NCBI GenBank assembly: GCA_020200135.1
Contig: JAIVJI010000078.1
Coordinates: 1 to 64,000 of the forward strand
Length of the DNA: 64,000 nucleotides
From: Acidobacteriota bacterium
Lineage (GTDB): Bacteria > Acidobacteriota > Blastocatellia > Pyrinomonadales > Pyrinomonadaceae
Direction: 5' to 3'
Shown: positions 32,522 through 41,058 of the stretch, in pieces
Layout: every line of letters starts with the position of its first letter
Position numbering within the stretch: the first letter of the stretch is position 1
Made by a program: the position numbers and the translations under genes
The notes under the pieces: generated by a model
Told to the model about the DNA's origin: nothing
The model's input: only the letters and a program-made list of their open reading frames with translations
The model's database searches: none

Positions 32522-33330
32522 CCTACCCAGGCGGAAAGAACGGCGCGGGCGTCTACCAGCAGCTCATCAACCTGATGCCGCCCCATCACACCTACGTCGA
32601 GCCCTTCCTCGGCTCGGGCGCCGTGATGCGCATGAAGCGCCCCGCCCGGTACTCCATCGGCATCGACGCCGATGCTCCAGCGCTCGAAGCCTTCAGGAGT
32701 ACTTCATCGTCAGCGCTGGCGTGGGGCGATCGAGGCGGGCTCAAACTTATCCACGGCGACTCCGTCGAGTTTCTGAAGTCGTACCCCTGGCGCGGCGGCG
32801 AGCTGGTCTACTGTGACCCGCCTTATGTGATGAGTTCCCGCCTGCAGGCTCGTCCGATTTACCGATGCGAGATGACCGACGAGCAGCACGAGACGCTTTT
32901 GAGAACGCTCGTGCAGCTCCCGCGCACGGGGCCGCGCGCCGTCATGGCTATGGTCTCGGGCTATTACTCGGAGCTATACGCCCGCTACTTCGACGCCTGC
33001 GCCTGGCGGCACGTTACCTTTCAGGCGATGACCAGGGGAGGGACGCCCGCGACCGAATACGTGTGGATGAACTACCCCGAGCCGCTGGAGCTACACGACT
33101 ACCGCTACCTGGGACGGGACTTCCGCGAGCGCGAGCGCATCAAGCGGAAGAAGCTGCGCTGGAGGGCGAAGCTGGAAGGGATGCCGGCGCTGGAGAGGTA
33201 CGCGATCCTCTCCGAGATCGAGGAGCTGCGGGAGCTCACCGCCACGGGCGGCGATGTCGGCCGCGTCGAGCGTCACGCCCGGCGAGGGAGAGTGAAAGCT
33301 GCTCCCCTCGCCGGGCGTGACGATGCTTGA
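32518..33330 (+). CDS. DNA adenine (N6) methylase, Dam-like
   Basis: A 270-residue methyltransferase. The opening TYPGGKNGAGVYQQLI is typical of the class. The AdoMet motif is VEPFLGSGAV (residues 27-36) and the catalytic motif is DPPY (about 100-103). The C-terminal 60 residues are basic and may aid DNA binding. It likely protects phage DNA from restriction or sets replication timing. The target sequence cannot be read. No cognate restriction gene is present. Confidence 0.9.
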   Translation: MTYPGGKNGAGVYQQLINLMPPHHTYVEPFLGSGAVMRMKRPARYSIGIDADAPALEAFRSTSSSALAWGDRGGLKLIHGDSVEFLKSYPWRGGELVYCDPPYVMSSRLQARPIYRCEMTDEQHETLLRTLVQLPRTGPRAVMAMVSGYYSELYARYFDACAWRHVTFQAMTRGGTPATEYVWMNYPEPLELHDYRYLGRDFRERERIKRKKLRWRAKLEGMPALERYAILSEIEELRELTATGGDVGRVERHARRGRVKAAPLAGRDDA

Positions 33331-33353
33331 AAAGTTAAGGACGGTCGGTCGAC

Positions 33354-33884
33354 TTGTCGGCGCCCTCGCCTTCCTCGCCGCCCTCGTTCGACGGGGCGAG
33401 CGTCTGCTACGAGGCGGCCGGCGACTGGCGGAAGAAGGCCGACGTGGAGAACAACCTCGCCGTGCTGCACGCCGAGGCCGGGCGGGTCGAGCAGGCGATG
33501 GAGCACGTCGCGCTCGCGCTGGGGAGCTGCCCGGCCGACGAGGAGGTCGCCGCGCAGGTCGAGGACACGCGCGCGATCATCGCGCTCGCCGCCGGTGACG
33601 CCGGCCTCGCGGTGGATTTCGCCTACTCGTCGGTCACCCGCCTGCGGCGGCTCGACAACGCCGACCTGCTCGTCAGGAGCGCGCAGACGCTGGTGCGTGC
33701 CGGGCGCGCCTACCACGCAGAGCTGGAGGAGGCGCGTCTCCGCGCCGTGCTCGTAGCCTGCGAGTGGAATCTCAAGCGCGCCGCCCGTCCCCTCGGCTTC
33801 AACAGCCGCGAGGCGCTGACCAACCACATCATGCGGAAATTCCCGCGCCTCGACGCGGAAAGGCGTAACAGAACTGTTACGTAG
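33354..33884 (+). CDS. TPR protein with Fis-type HTH
   Basis: From a TTG start, 176 residues. Two TPR-like helices (DWRKKADVENNLAVLHAEAG, EQAMEHVALALG) are followed by a Fis-like helix-turn-helix (LRAVLVACEWNLKRAARPLGF, SREALTNHIMRKFP). Fis-type HTHs occur at the end of sigma-54 activators and antitermination factors. Its position before the late genes suggests a late-gene regulator. The start is weakly supported. Confidence 0.6.
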   Translation: MSAPSPSSPPSFDGASVCYEAAGDWRKKADVENNLAVLHAEAGRVEQAMEHVALALGSCPADEEVAAQVEDTRAIIALAAGDAGLAVDFAYSSVTRLRRLDNADLLVRSAQTLVRAGRAYHAELEEARLRAVLVACEWNLKRAARPLGFNSREALTNHIMRKFPRLDAERRNRTVT

Positions 33885-33957
33885 CCTGTCGGCATCTAAT
33901 CTGCTAGGCTCGGTTTAACGCGTGCGAAGCCCCGTCCCCCGGAGGAGTGAACTGCGC

Positions 33958-34161
33958 ATGCCCCATTCAAAGAAAGCGGCGCCCCCCAAAGAAGCCGCGC
34001 ACCTCAGAGAGGTCGAGCGCCAGGTCAGAGAGTTCATCTCCGGCTACTACGACCCCCACAACCAAAGGCACGACAGGACGTTCGCGCCCGGCACCAGGCG
34101 TTTCGTCGAAGACGTGCGCCCCCTGCTCGAACAGCTTGAGCAACTCCGGGCGCGGCGCTGA
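33958..34161 (+). CDS. Small hypothetical protein
   Basis: 67 residues, basic then helical (MPHSKKAAPPKEAAHLREVE..., FVEDVRPLLEQLEQL). GGAGG lies 12 bases upstream of the ATG; a GTG at 33,922 could extend it. No family recognised. Confidence 0.55.
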   Translation: MPHSKKAAPPKEAAHLREVERQVREFISGYYDPHNQRHDRTFAPGTRRFVEDVRPLLEQLEQLRARR

Positions 34162-34285
34162 GCCTCCCGCGCTTCCGACCTTACAACCTCGTCCGAAAAT
34201 CAAACCTTTCCCCGCCCGATAATCTCCTCACAGACCGGGACGCGCCCGGCGAGCTTTGCCGTAAAAGGACAGTGCCCGTACCCCC

Positions 34286-34759
34286 ATGTCCCAACCTAAA
34301 GCCCCCGCCAGGAACCGCAACACCCCGGCCAATACCCCCGGCCTGTCCGAGCAGCTCGCCGCGCGCGCCCCTCACTACAAATGTTTCGATCACGTCGCCG
34401 ACCCGCGCGCGCGCCGCGCGAAGGAGATCGAGCAGCATCTGCTCTTCCTCGCCGAGGTCGCGCCGGAAATCGCCCGCGACCTCCGGCCGATCATCAACGA
34501 CGCGCACCGCCGCGGCGAGGCGGGCAAGACCTCTACGCGCGACCTCATCCTGGAGGCGATGTCGAAGCCGCTCGCGCCGGGCACGCTCGAAGAGTTCGTC
34601 GAGGATTTGGGTCTGCCTTACGGGACGATTAGAGAGAATTTGCTGAAGCTCGCCGATACGGGACTTGTCGTTATCAGGACGCGGCCGCGCGAGGTCGAGC
34701 CGGAAGGCAAGCGCGGCGGCGCGCGCAAGCCCGAGGCCGTCTTCATCCTCGCTCACTGA
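34286..34759 (+). CDS. Winged-helix transcription regulator
   Basis: 157 residues. After a Pro/Asn-rich N-terminus, the C-terminal winged helix (RDLILEAMSKPLAPGTLEEF, LGLPYGTIRENLLKLADTGL, VVIRTRPREV) is clear. It is the last gene before the repeat-rich control region at 34,784-34,912 and so is the best candidate to bind there. Confidence 0.65.
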   Translation: MSQPKAPARNRNTPANTPGLSEQLAARAPHYKCFDHVADPRARRAKEIEQHLLFLAEVAPEIARDLRPIINDAHRRGEAGKTSTRDLILEAMSKPLAPGTLEEFVEDLGLPYGTIRENLLKLADTGLVVIRTRPREVEPEGKRGGARKPEAVFILAH

Positions 34760-34783
34760 ATTTATACATATAATACATATCAA

Positions 34784-34814
34784 TTAGGTACCAGTTAGGT
34801 ACCAGTTAGGTACC
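34784..34814 (+). repeat. Three tandem 11-bp repeats TTAGGTACCAG
   Basis: Starts at 34,784, 34,795 and 34,806; each contains the palindrome GGTACC. Spacing of one helical turn puts all sites on one face of the DNA. They lie in an AT-rich island with a TATAAT at 34,769-34,774. Confidence 0.8.
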
Positions 34815-34862
34815 CTACCCAGAGATACCCTATTCGCAGAAAATGTATTACTCAGCAATATA

Positions 34863-34912
34863 TGGTTTGAAACCACTGGTTTGAAACATACTGTTTCAAA
34901 CAATACGTTTCA
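34863..34912 (+). promoter_or_regulatory. Array of GTTTGAAAC operators, 14-bp spacing
   Basis: TGGTTTGAAACCA (34,863-34,875, perfect dyad), TGGTTTGAAACAT (34,877-34,889), TGTTTCAAACA (34,892-34,902) and a half-site GTTTCA (34,907-34,912). Centres are at 34,869, 34,883, 34,897 and 34,911. The half-sites GTTTC/GAAAC match those of the immunity region. The rest of this 303-bp gap (34,760-35,062) holds no gene. Confidence 0.65.
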
Positions 34913-35062
34913 TCCTTCCGCCTTCACCTTCCCGAAAATCATTCTCCGCCAGCCTTAGTCTCTCCCTTGCGTGCGGCGCGCCGCGAAGCGAGGCGTGAAC
35001 ACAAACCTACTGGCGCGCCCTGTGTGCGCCGCCCGCTAAATCTTTTTCGAGGAGAGCACCCC

Positions 35063-35725
35063 ATGTCGAAGCTCGTCACCGCCCTCGGCGTCTTAACCGC
35101 CGTCGCCTTCGCCGTCGCCCCCGAGATGGTCGAGATCAGCCACACGTTCGCGCGCTACGTCATGCTCGTCGGTCTCGCCGCCGCCGCCGCCGGCCGTGAG
35201 CTGCGCCCGGCCGACGTGCGCCAGGTGCGTAGCCTGCTCGGCACCTTCCCCAAGCGCGGCATGTTCGCCCCGCGCAAGACGCTGAAGCTCCTCCTCGCCG
35301 TCGGCCTGGCCGGCGCGCTCCTCTCCTCGTCGGCGTGCAAGTCAGAGACCGTGAGAGGCGTCAGCGCCGGGATCGCTGCCGGCGCCACCGTCATGCGCGG
35401 CGAGGTCGAGGCGGGCGTCAGCGCGGGCGACATCACCCAGGACGAGGCCGACTTTATCAACCCGGTCATCGACGAGATCGAGCGCGCTTCAGCCGACATC
35501 GCCGTCCGCGCCGAGGGCTGGGATTCGATGACGAAGCCTGAGCGGCGCGCCCTCGCGCTCGAAGCAGTCGAGAAAATCGGCAATTCAGTCCAGCGCCTCT
35601 CCGACCGCGGCGTCGGCGTGAAGTCGGAGCGCGGGCGCGCCCGGCTCGACAAGTATCTGCGCCAGGCGCGGCGTGCCGTCGGCCTGCTGCGCGTCGTCGA
35701 GGCCGCGATCCCGCGGAAGGGGTGA
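35063..35725 (+). CDS. Membrane/lipoprotein-like phage protein (possible holin-spanin type)
   Basis: 221 residues in one frame with two membrane features. Residues 1-55 contain two hydrophobic segments like a small holin. At residue 67, MFAPRKTLKLLLAVGLAGAL leads to a lipobox LSSSAC, as if a lipoprotein began at an internal ATG (35,261). The rest is helical and soluble. GAGGAGAG precedes the first ATG. Either a fusion or two overlapping products; lysis role is inferred. Confidence 0.55.
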   Translation: MSKLVTALGVLTAVAFAVAPEMVEISHTFARYVMLVGLAAAAAGRELRPADVRQVRSLLGTFPKRGMFAPRKTLKLLLAVGLAGALLSSSACKSETVRGVSAGIAAGATVMRGEVEAGVSAGDITQDEADFINPVIDEIERASADIAVRAEGWDSMTKPERRALALEAVEKIGNSVQRLSDRGVGVKSERGRARLDKYLRQARRAVGLLRVVEAAIPRKG

Positions 35726-35730
35726 AGCCG

Positions 35731-35976
35731 ATGCTCAGAATCCTGTCTCTCTTTAAATTCCTGACGCCCGGCGACGCCCTGAAAGACACCGCGCTCGCGG
35801 CCTACGGCTACTGGCCCGCCCTCGTGATGCACATGGAGACAGGACTTCTGCTCGGCCTGCTCAACCTGCTCGTCGTCGTCATCTTTCGCGTCGTCGAGCT
35901 GCGGCACCGGATGAAGATCGAGCGCCTGCGCGCGCTGAAGAAACCCGATGAAGCTGACAAAAAAGCAGAAGGATAA
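35731..35976 (+). CDS. Small membrane protein (possible holin)
   Basis: 81 residues with one membrane helix (GLLLGLLNLLVVVIFRVV) and a charged C-terminus. A GTG at 35,722 overlapping the previous stop would add three residues. It lies directly before the terminase genes, where some phages place lysis genes. Confidence 0.6.
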   Translation: MLRILSLFKFLTPGDALKDTALAAYGYWPALVMHMETGLLLGLLNLLVVVIFRVVELRHRMKIERLRALKKPDEADKKAEG

Positions 35977-36472
35977 GGTTCTCGCGTGGATAGGTGAAGG
36001 GCTCCAGTCCGACGAGATGAACGCGAGGGCGGCCAAATGCCGGCCGCCCTTCAGCGTCTCCCGTCAGCAGGTGGACTTCTACCGCGACTCGCGCGGCGTG
36101 GCGCTCGACGAGCTGAAGCAGGCTTCCGAGTCCGAGGCGCTGCGCACGGGGCTCGCGCTCAAAGAGGAGCGCGTCTCGACGCTCGCCGAGCTGGCCGAGA
36201 GGCTGAAGGCCGAGCTGCTCGGCGACAAGCTCTGGCTCACGCGCCAGCGCGCGCTCGGCTCCGGCGACTGGCAGCAGTTCATCACCGAACAGCACTTCAA
36301 CAACGTCGAGATCAACACCCTGCGCGCGCTGCTCGACGACATCGCGAAGGAGACGAACGGGCGCACCTATCAGCGCCGGGACGGCGCGGCCGCAGAGGAG
36401 ACCCTCGACGATGAAGACCTCGAAGACCTCTCAGACGAAGAGCTTGAAGCTATCGCGGAAGGCCGGGCGTAA
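35948..36472 (+). CDS. Terminase small subunit-like protein
   Basis: 174 residues. The N-terminal HTH-like part (KKQKDKVLAWIGEGLQSDEM, FSVSRQQVDFYRDS) is followed by long helices and a very acidic tail (EETLDDEDLEDLSDEELEA). Position directly before TerL, with 62 bases of overlap, supports a DNA-recognition subunit for packaging. Confidence 0.75.
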   Translation: MKLTKKQKDKVLAWIGEGLQSDEMNARAAKCRPPFSVSRQQVDFYRDSRGVALDELKQASESEALRTGLALKEERVSTLAELAERLKAELLGDKLWLTRQRALGSGDWQQFITEQHFNNVEINTLRALLDDIAKETNGRTYQRRDGAAAEETLDDEDLEDLSDEELEAIAEGRA

Positions 36473-37982
36473 GAGCCGCGCGCAGAGGCGCAAGCGCGCC
36501 CAGCCGCTCGCCCGCTCGTCCCGCCGCGACATAGCGCGCGCGATCCTCGCCCTGCGCCGCCGGCGCGCGAAGGCGGGCAAGGCGAAGCTCTCCTTCATCG
36601 AATTCGTCCAGCTCGTCAAGCCCTCGTACCAGTGGTATAAGCACTGCCTCATCCTCGCGGCCGTCCTGCAAAAGGTCGCCGACGGCGAGATCAAGCGGCT
36701 GATGATCTTCATGCCGCCCCGCCACGGCAAGTCGGAGCTGGCCTCGCGCCTCTTCACCGCCTACTTCCTCTACCTCTACCCCGAAAGATTCGTCGGCCTG
36801 TCCAGCTACTCGGCCGGGCTCGCCTACACGCTCTCGCGCGCGGCGCGGGAGAACTACGTCGAGGGCGGCGGGACGATTGACGGGAAGGCCAACGCCGTGA
36901 AGCAGTGGCTCACGGGCAAGGGCGGCGGCTTCTGGGCGACGGGCGTGGGCGGCGAGGCCACGGGCAAGGGCTGGCACCTCGGCGTCATCGACGACCCGCT
37001 CAAGAACGCCGAGCAGGCCGCGTCCGAAGTCATCCGCGAGAAGCAGAAAGAATGGTACGGCTCGACGTGGTACACGCGCGAGGAGCCCTGGTCCGACACC
37101 GACCCGCACGGCGCGCTCGTCGTCATCAACACCCGCTGGCACGATGACGACCTCTCCGGCTGGCTCCTCTCCGAAGAGAAGACGGGCGAGGAGCCCGAGC
37201 GGTGGCACGTCGTCTCGTTCCCGGCCATCGCCGAGGACCAGCCGCAGGAGTTCCCCGCCACCTGCACGGTCGAGCCCGACTGGCGCGCGCCGGGCGAGGC
37301 GCTCTGCCCCGAGCGCCGCCCGCTCGACAAGCTGAAGAAGATTGCCGACCGCGTCGGCGAGTTCGTCTGGAATGCGCTGTTTCAGCAGAGGCCCGGCGCG
37401 AAGGACGGCAACAAGTTCAAGCGCGAGAACTTCGAGATTCTGCGCGCGCCCGCGCCCGCGGAGTTCGTCTCCTTCGTCCGGTATTGGGATAAGGCCGGCA
37501 CGAAAGACGCCGGCTGCTACACCGTAGGCGCGCTCCTCGGAAAGACCCGGCAAAACGTCTTCTGGGTGCTCGACGTCGTGCGCGGCCAGTGGGCCTCCAT
37601 CGAGCGCGAAGACATTCTCCTCAACACGGCGAAGGCCGACGCCGCGCAGTACGGCCGCGACGTGGTCACCTGGATCGAACAGGAGCCGGGCTCCGGCGGC
37701 AAGGAGTCGGCCGAGGCGACCGTGCGCAACCTGGCCGGGTTCTCCATCTGGGCAGAGCGCGTGACCGGCGACAAGGAGTTTCGCGCGGAGCCCTACTCGG
37801 CGCAGGCGGCGCGCAAGAACGTGAAGCTGGCCGAGGCGGATTGGAACGGGGAGTTCATCAAGGAGCATTGCGCCTTTCCCCGCGGTAAGTACAAAGACCA
37901 GGTGGACGCCGCCGGCGGCGCCTTCAACAAGCTGGCGCTCTACGACGGCGGCGAGGTCGAGAAGGGCGACTCCCTCTGGTAA
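36411..37982 (+). CDS. Terminase large subunit
   Basis: 523 residues. The ATPase half has Walker A MPPRHGKSE (about 101-109) and an acidic HLGVIDDP motif (about 189-196). The nuclease half has VRYWDKAGTKDAG with its first catalytic Asp (near 358), WIEQEPGSGGKE and a late DQVDAAGGAFN with a further Asp. It cuts and pumps phage DNA into the prohead. A basic N-terminal 60 residues is encoded within the TerS overlap, so a later start is possible. Confidence 0.92.
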   Translation: MKTSKTSQTKSLKLSRKAGRKSRAQRRKRAQPLARSSRRDIARAILALRRRRAKAGKAKLSFIEFVQLVKPSYQWYKHCLILAAVLQKVADGEIKRLMIFMPPRHGKSELASRLFTAYFLYLYPERFVGLSSYSAGLAYTLSRAARENYVEGGGTIDGKANAVKQWLTGKGGGFWATGVGGEATGKGWHLGVIDDPLKNAEQAASEVIREKQKEWYGSTWYTREEPWSDTDPHGALVVINTRWHDDDLSGWLLSEEKTGEEPERWHVVSFPAIAEDQPQEFPATCTVEPDWRAPGEALCPERRPLDKLKKIADRVGEFVWNALFQQRPGAKDGNKFKRENFEILRAPAPAEFVSFVRYWDKAGTKDAGCYTVGALLGKTRQNVFWVLDVVRGQWASIEREDILLNTAKADAAQYGRDVVTWIEQEPGSGGKESAEATVRNLAGFSIWAERVTGDKEFRAEPYSAQAARKNVKLAEADWNGEFIKEHCAFPRGKYKDQVDAAGGAFNKLALYDGGEVEKGDSLW

Positions 37983-38046
37983 CCCCGAAAATCAATCCCC
38001 GCCGCGGCTACCTTGTGACTGGAAGCGAGGCCGAGGGACCCGCCCG

Positions 38047-38481
38047 GTGAAGACGATGGAAGTCACTTACGTCAAACAGGAGCATCTGAAGGGCTGCGTG
38101 ATCGCGTGCTGCGCCATGATCACGGGGCAGACCTACGACCAGGTCGCCGCGCACTTCCGCGGCAACCGGGACGAGGACGGGGTGCAGCTCCAGCACGCCC
38201 TCCGCTACATCACCGACCACGGCTTTGCCGCGCAGCAGGTCACCGCGCACGGCTACAACGATCTGCGCGACTCCAACCGCCGGATGCTCCGGCCCTTTGC
38301 CGACGCCCACCTCGTCAACGTGCTCCCCTGCGTCAACTCCGACATCGGGCACGCGCTCGTGATGGACGGGTCGGGTCGGCTCCACGATCCCGAGGTTCCC
38401 GGCGAGGTGGACCCCATGCGCTTCTACTTCGTCAACATGGTGGTCGGCGTCTACGACGAGCGCCCGAGGATAGAGAAATGA
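38047..38481 (+). CDS. Peptidase C39-like / papain-like fold protein
   Basis: 144 residues from a GTG (an ATG nine bases later is equally possible). VKQEHLKGCVIACCAMITGQ, then YDQVAAHF, and a later GHALVMDGSGRLHDP give the Cys, His and Asp/Asn layout of papain-like peptidases of the C39-like group. It sits between TerL and the portal gene; the role could be protein processing or an inactive structural part. The stop overlaps the portal ATG. Confidence 0.65.
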   Translation: MKTMEVTYVKQEHLKGCVIACCAMITGQTYDQVAAHFRGNRDEDGVQLQHALRYITDHGFAAQQVTAHGYNDLRDSNRRMLRPFADAHLVNVLPCVNSDIGHALVMDGSGRLHDPEVPGEVDPMRFYFVNMVVGVYDERPRIEK

Positions 38482-40046
38482 ACGAATACTTGAGCCGAGT
38501 CCTGAACTCGATCCGCGGCCTCTTCGGCGGCGCGCGCGACAAGGCGATGGAGCAGGTGCGCCGCATCACGCGGCAGACCATGATCGCCTCGGCGCTCTCC
38601 TACTACTCCGGCTACGCGCCGAAGCAGTTGAAGGTCAAAGACGGCGAGCCCGACGACAACGTCTACATCAACTACGCCGAGGTCGTCGTCGACAAGGGCG
38701 TCGGCTTCCTCTTCGGCAAGCCCCTCGTCATCGGCGTCGGCACGGATGAGGACAAGTCGGGCGAGGAGTATTTAGAGAAGGTCTGGCCCCAGGCGCAGCG
38801 CGACGAAGAGTTTCAGGAGATGGCGCAGGACGGCGCCGTCACCGGCGACGCCTACCTCAAGATTTGCATCGAGCCCGACGGCCGTCCCCGCGTCACGGTC
38901 GGCGACCCGGCCACGTATGAGATCGTCACCGACCCGCACGACGTCTCGCGCCCCGTCACGTTCCGCTGCTCGTACCAGATGACCGACGGGGCGGGGCGTG
39001 AGTACCTCTTCAAAGAGGAGACCACGCGCAACGAGGGCGGGAAGAGCTGGCGCATACGGCACTTCGAGTCGCGCGACGGCGGCAACCTGTGGACGCCGAC
39101 CGAGTACGACGTGACGTGGAACAACTCGTTCCCCCCGATCTTCCACGCGAAGAACCTGCCGAACCCGAAGTGTACCTACGGCAAGCCCGACCTGACCGAG
39201 GACGTGCTCGCCGTCATCGCCTACATCTCCCGGCTGGATTCGATGTGCGGCAAGGTCGTGCGCATGCACTCCAGCCCGAAGCCCTACGCGAAGAACCTGA
39301 AGAAGCAGGATTTGGAGTGGGGCACGGACGGCATGCTCTTCCTCAAGCCCACGGGGACGACGGTCGCCGCGGAGCTGGGGCTGCTTGAGATGAAGAACGA
39401 CATCTCGACGGCTCTCTCCCTGCGCAAGGTCCTGCGCGAGGGGCTCGCCGAGATGACGGGCGTGCCCGAGGTGGCCACCGGCAAGGTCGAGACCACGGGC
39501 CAGCTCTCCAGCGTGGCGCTCCGGCTCCTCTACGGGCCGCTCATCGAGAAGACCGAGAAGAAGCAGCTCCGCTACGGCCGCATGATCAAGGAGTGCGTCG
39601 AGGCGCTCCTCGTCATCGGCGGCATCAAGAATCAGAAGGTCAAGCTCAATTGGGGCGACGCGCTCCCCGGCGACGAGAAGGCGAAGATGGAGGTGGCCGA
39701 GACCAAGCTGCGCATCGGCTACTCGCAGAACACCGTCATCAAGGAGACCGGCGGCGACCCCGAGCACGAGGCCAGGATGCGCACGCCCACGGCCGACGAC
39801 ATGGGCTCGCAGATTCTCGGCGCCTTCGACCGCGGAGTCGGAGCCGAGCCGGTCGCCGGCAACCAGTCGGGCGAGCGTGACCCCGCCGAGCTGGCGAAGC
39901 TGGTCGAAGCGGTCGGCGCGCTCATCCGCGCGGGCTTCAAACCCGAGGGCGCTCTCGCCGCCGTCGGCCTCGACCCCATCGAGCACCTCGGCCTGCTGCC
40001 GATCACGCTCCGGGATGAGGAGCAGCTCACGAACGCGACGGTCTAA
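38478..40046 (+). CDS. Portal protein (SPP1 gp6-like)
   Basis: 522 residues. The start ATG overlaps the preceding stop. The N-terminal region (ASALSYYSGYAPKQLKV, VVDKGVGFLFGKP) and the central helices (VAVIAYISRLDSMCGKVV, KVLREGLAEMTGVPEVATGK) match the SPP1-type portal family. The ring sits at one capsid vertex for DNA entry. The last 80 residues are variable. Confidence 0.9.
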   Translation: MNEYLSRVLNSIRGLFGGARDKAMEQVRRITRQTMIASALSYYSGYAPKQLKVKDGEPDDNVYINYAEVVVDKGVGFLFGKPLVIGVGTDEDKSGEEYLEKVWPQAQRDEEFQEMAQDGAVTGDAYLKICIEPDGRPRVTVGDPATYEIVTDPHDVSRPVTFRCSYQMTDGAGREYLFKEETTRNEGGKSWRIRHFESRDGGNLWTPTEYDVTWNNSFPPIFHAKNLPNPKCTYGKPDLTEDVLAVIAYISRLDSMCGKVVRMHSSPKPYAKNLKKQDLEWGTDGMLFLKPTGTTVAAELGLLEMKNDISTALSLRKVLREGLAEMTGVPEVATGKVETTGQLSSVALRLLYGPLIEKTEKKQLRYGRMIKECVEALLVIGGIKNQKVKLNWGDALPGDEKAKMEVAETKLRIGYSQNTVIKETGGDPEHEARMRTPTADDMGSQILGAFDRGVGAEPVAGNQSGERDPAELAKLVEAVGALIRAGFKPEGALAAVGLDPIEHLGLLPITLRDEEQLTNATV

Positions 40047-41044
40047 TGTCCAACGTCTACGACACCGCTGAGCAGTTCAAGGCGCGGCTCTTCTCCCGCG
40101 AGAGGAGGGCCGCGTCACTGCTCGTGCGCGCCTACGGCGTCGCCTACCTCAACATCAAGCGGAAGCTCGACGACCTCGCCAAAGAGATCGAGGCCGCCAG
40201 GCTCGCCGGCGAGACCGTGCCCGTCGGCTGGCTCTACGAGCGCGGCCGCCTCGCCTCGCTCAAAGCGGCGATGTCGGCCGAGCTGCGGCGCTTCTCGGAA
40301 GGCGCGGCGCGCGTCATCACCGACGAGCAGCGCGCAGCCCTGCGCCTCGGCCTCTCCGACTCCCGCACCCTCGTCGTCGCCGCGCTCGAAGCCGAGGGCT
40401 TAAGCGTGACGGCCAACTTCGGCGGCCTGAACCGCAACGCCGTCGAGGCGCTCGCCGGCTTCGCCTCGGACGGCTCGCCCCTCGCCACTCTGTTGAACGA
40501 GGCCGGACGCCGCGCCGGCGAGCGCGCGCGCCTGGCGCTCGTCTCCGGCGTGGCCGAGGGCGCGTCGGCCGACGTGATCGCGCGCCGCTTCCGTGACGCC
40601 TTCGGGGGCGGCATGGCGCGGTCACTGACCATCGCCCGGACGGAGACCCTGCGCAGCTACCGCGAGGCCGCGCGCGAGGTCTACCGGGCGAGTTCCGACG
40701 TGCTCGACGGCTGGGTGTGGACGGCGTCTCTCTCGCGGCGCACCTGCGCGATGTGCCTCGCGATGCACGGCCAGGTCTTCAGCGTCGAGGAGAGGCTGGA
40801 GAGTCACCCGAATTGTCGTTGCGTGCAGGTCCCCCTTGTCACGGGCGGCGATGACTCCGGGATAAAGACCGGGGATGTGTGGCTCGAAGCGCAGGCGGAA
40901 GAGATTCAGCGCGCCGTGCTCGGCGACGCGAAATTCGATTTATTCAAGTCGGGCAGGCTGCGGTTACGCGACCTGGTCGGCGAGCGCCGCGACCGGCGCT
41001 GGGGATTTTCCAGGTTCGAGAAGCCGCTCCACGCGGTCAAGTAA
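40046..41044 (+). CDS. Head morphogenesis protein (MuF/SPP1 gp7-like)
   Basis: 332 residues. The MuF domain is marked by TIARTETLRSYREA, WVWTASLSRRTCAMCLAMHG and HPNCRCVQVP, with Cys/His residues in the usual places. A minor capsid protein bound near the portal. The start overlaps the portal stop by one base. Confidence 0.9.
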   Translation: MSNVYDTAEQFKARLFSRERRAASLLVRAYGVAYLNIKRKLDDLAKEIEAARLAGETVPVGWLYERGRLASLKAAMSAELRRFSEGAARVITDEQRAALRLGLSDSRTLVVAALEAEGLSVTANFGGLNRNAVEALAGFASDGSPLATLLNEAGRRAGERARLALVSGVAEGASADVIARRFRDAFGGGMARSLTIARTETLRSYREAAREVYRASSDVLDGWVWTASLSRRTCAMCLAMHGQVFSVEERLESHPNCRCVQVPLVTGGDDSGIKTGDVWLEAQAEEIQRAVLGDAKFDLFKSGRLRLRDLVGERRDRRWGFSRFEKPLHAVK

Positions 41045-41058
41045 ACGAGAGGTGAATC

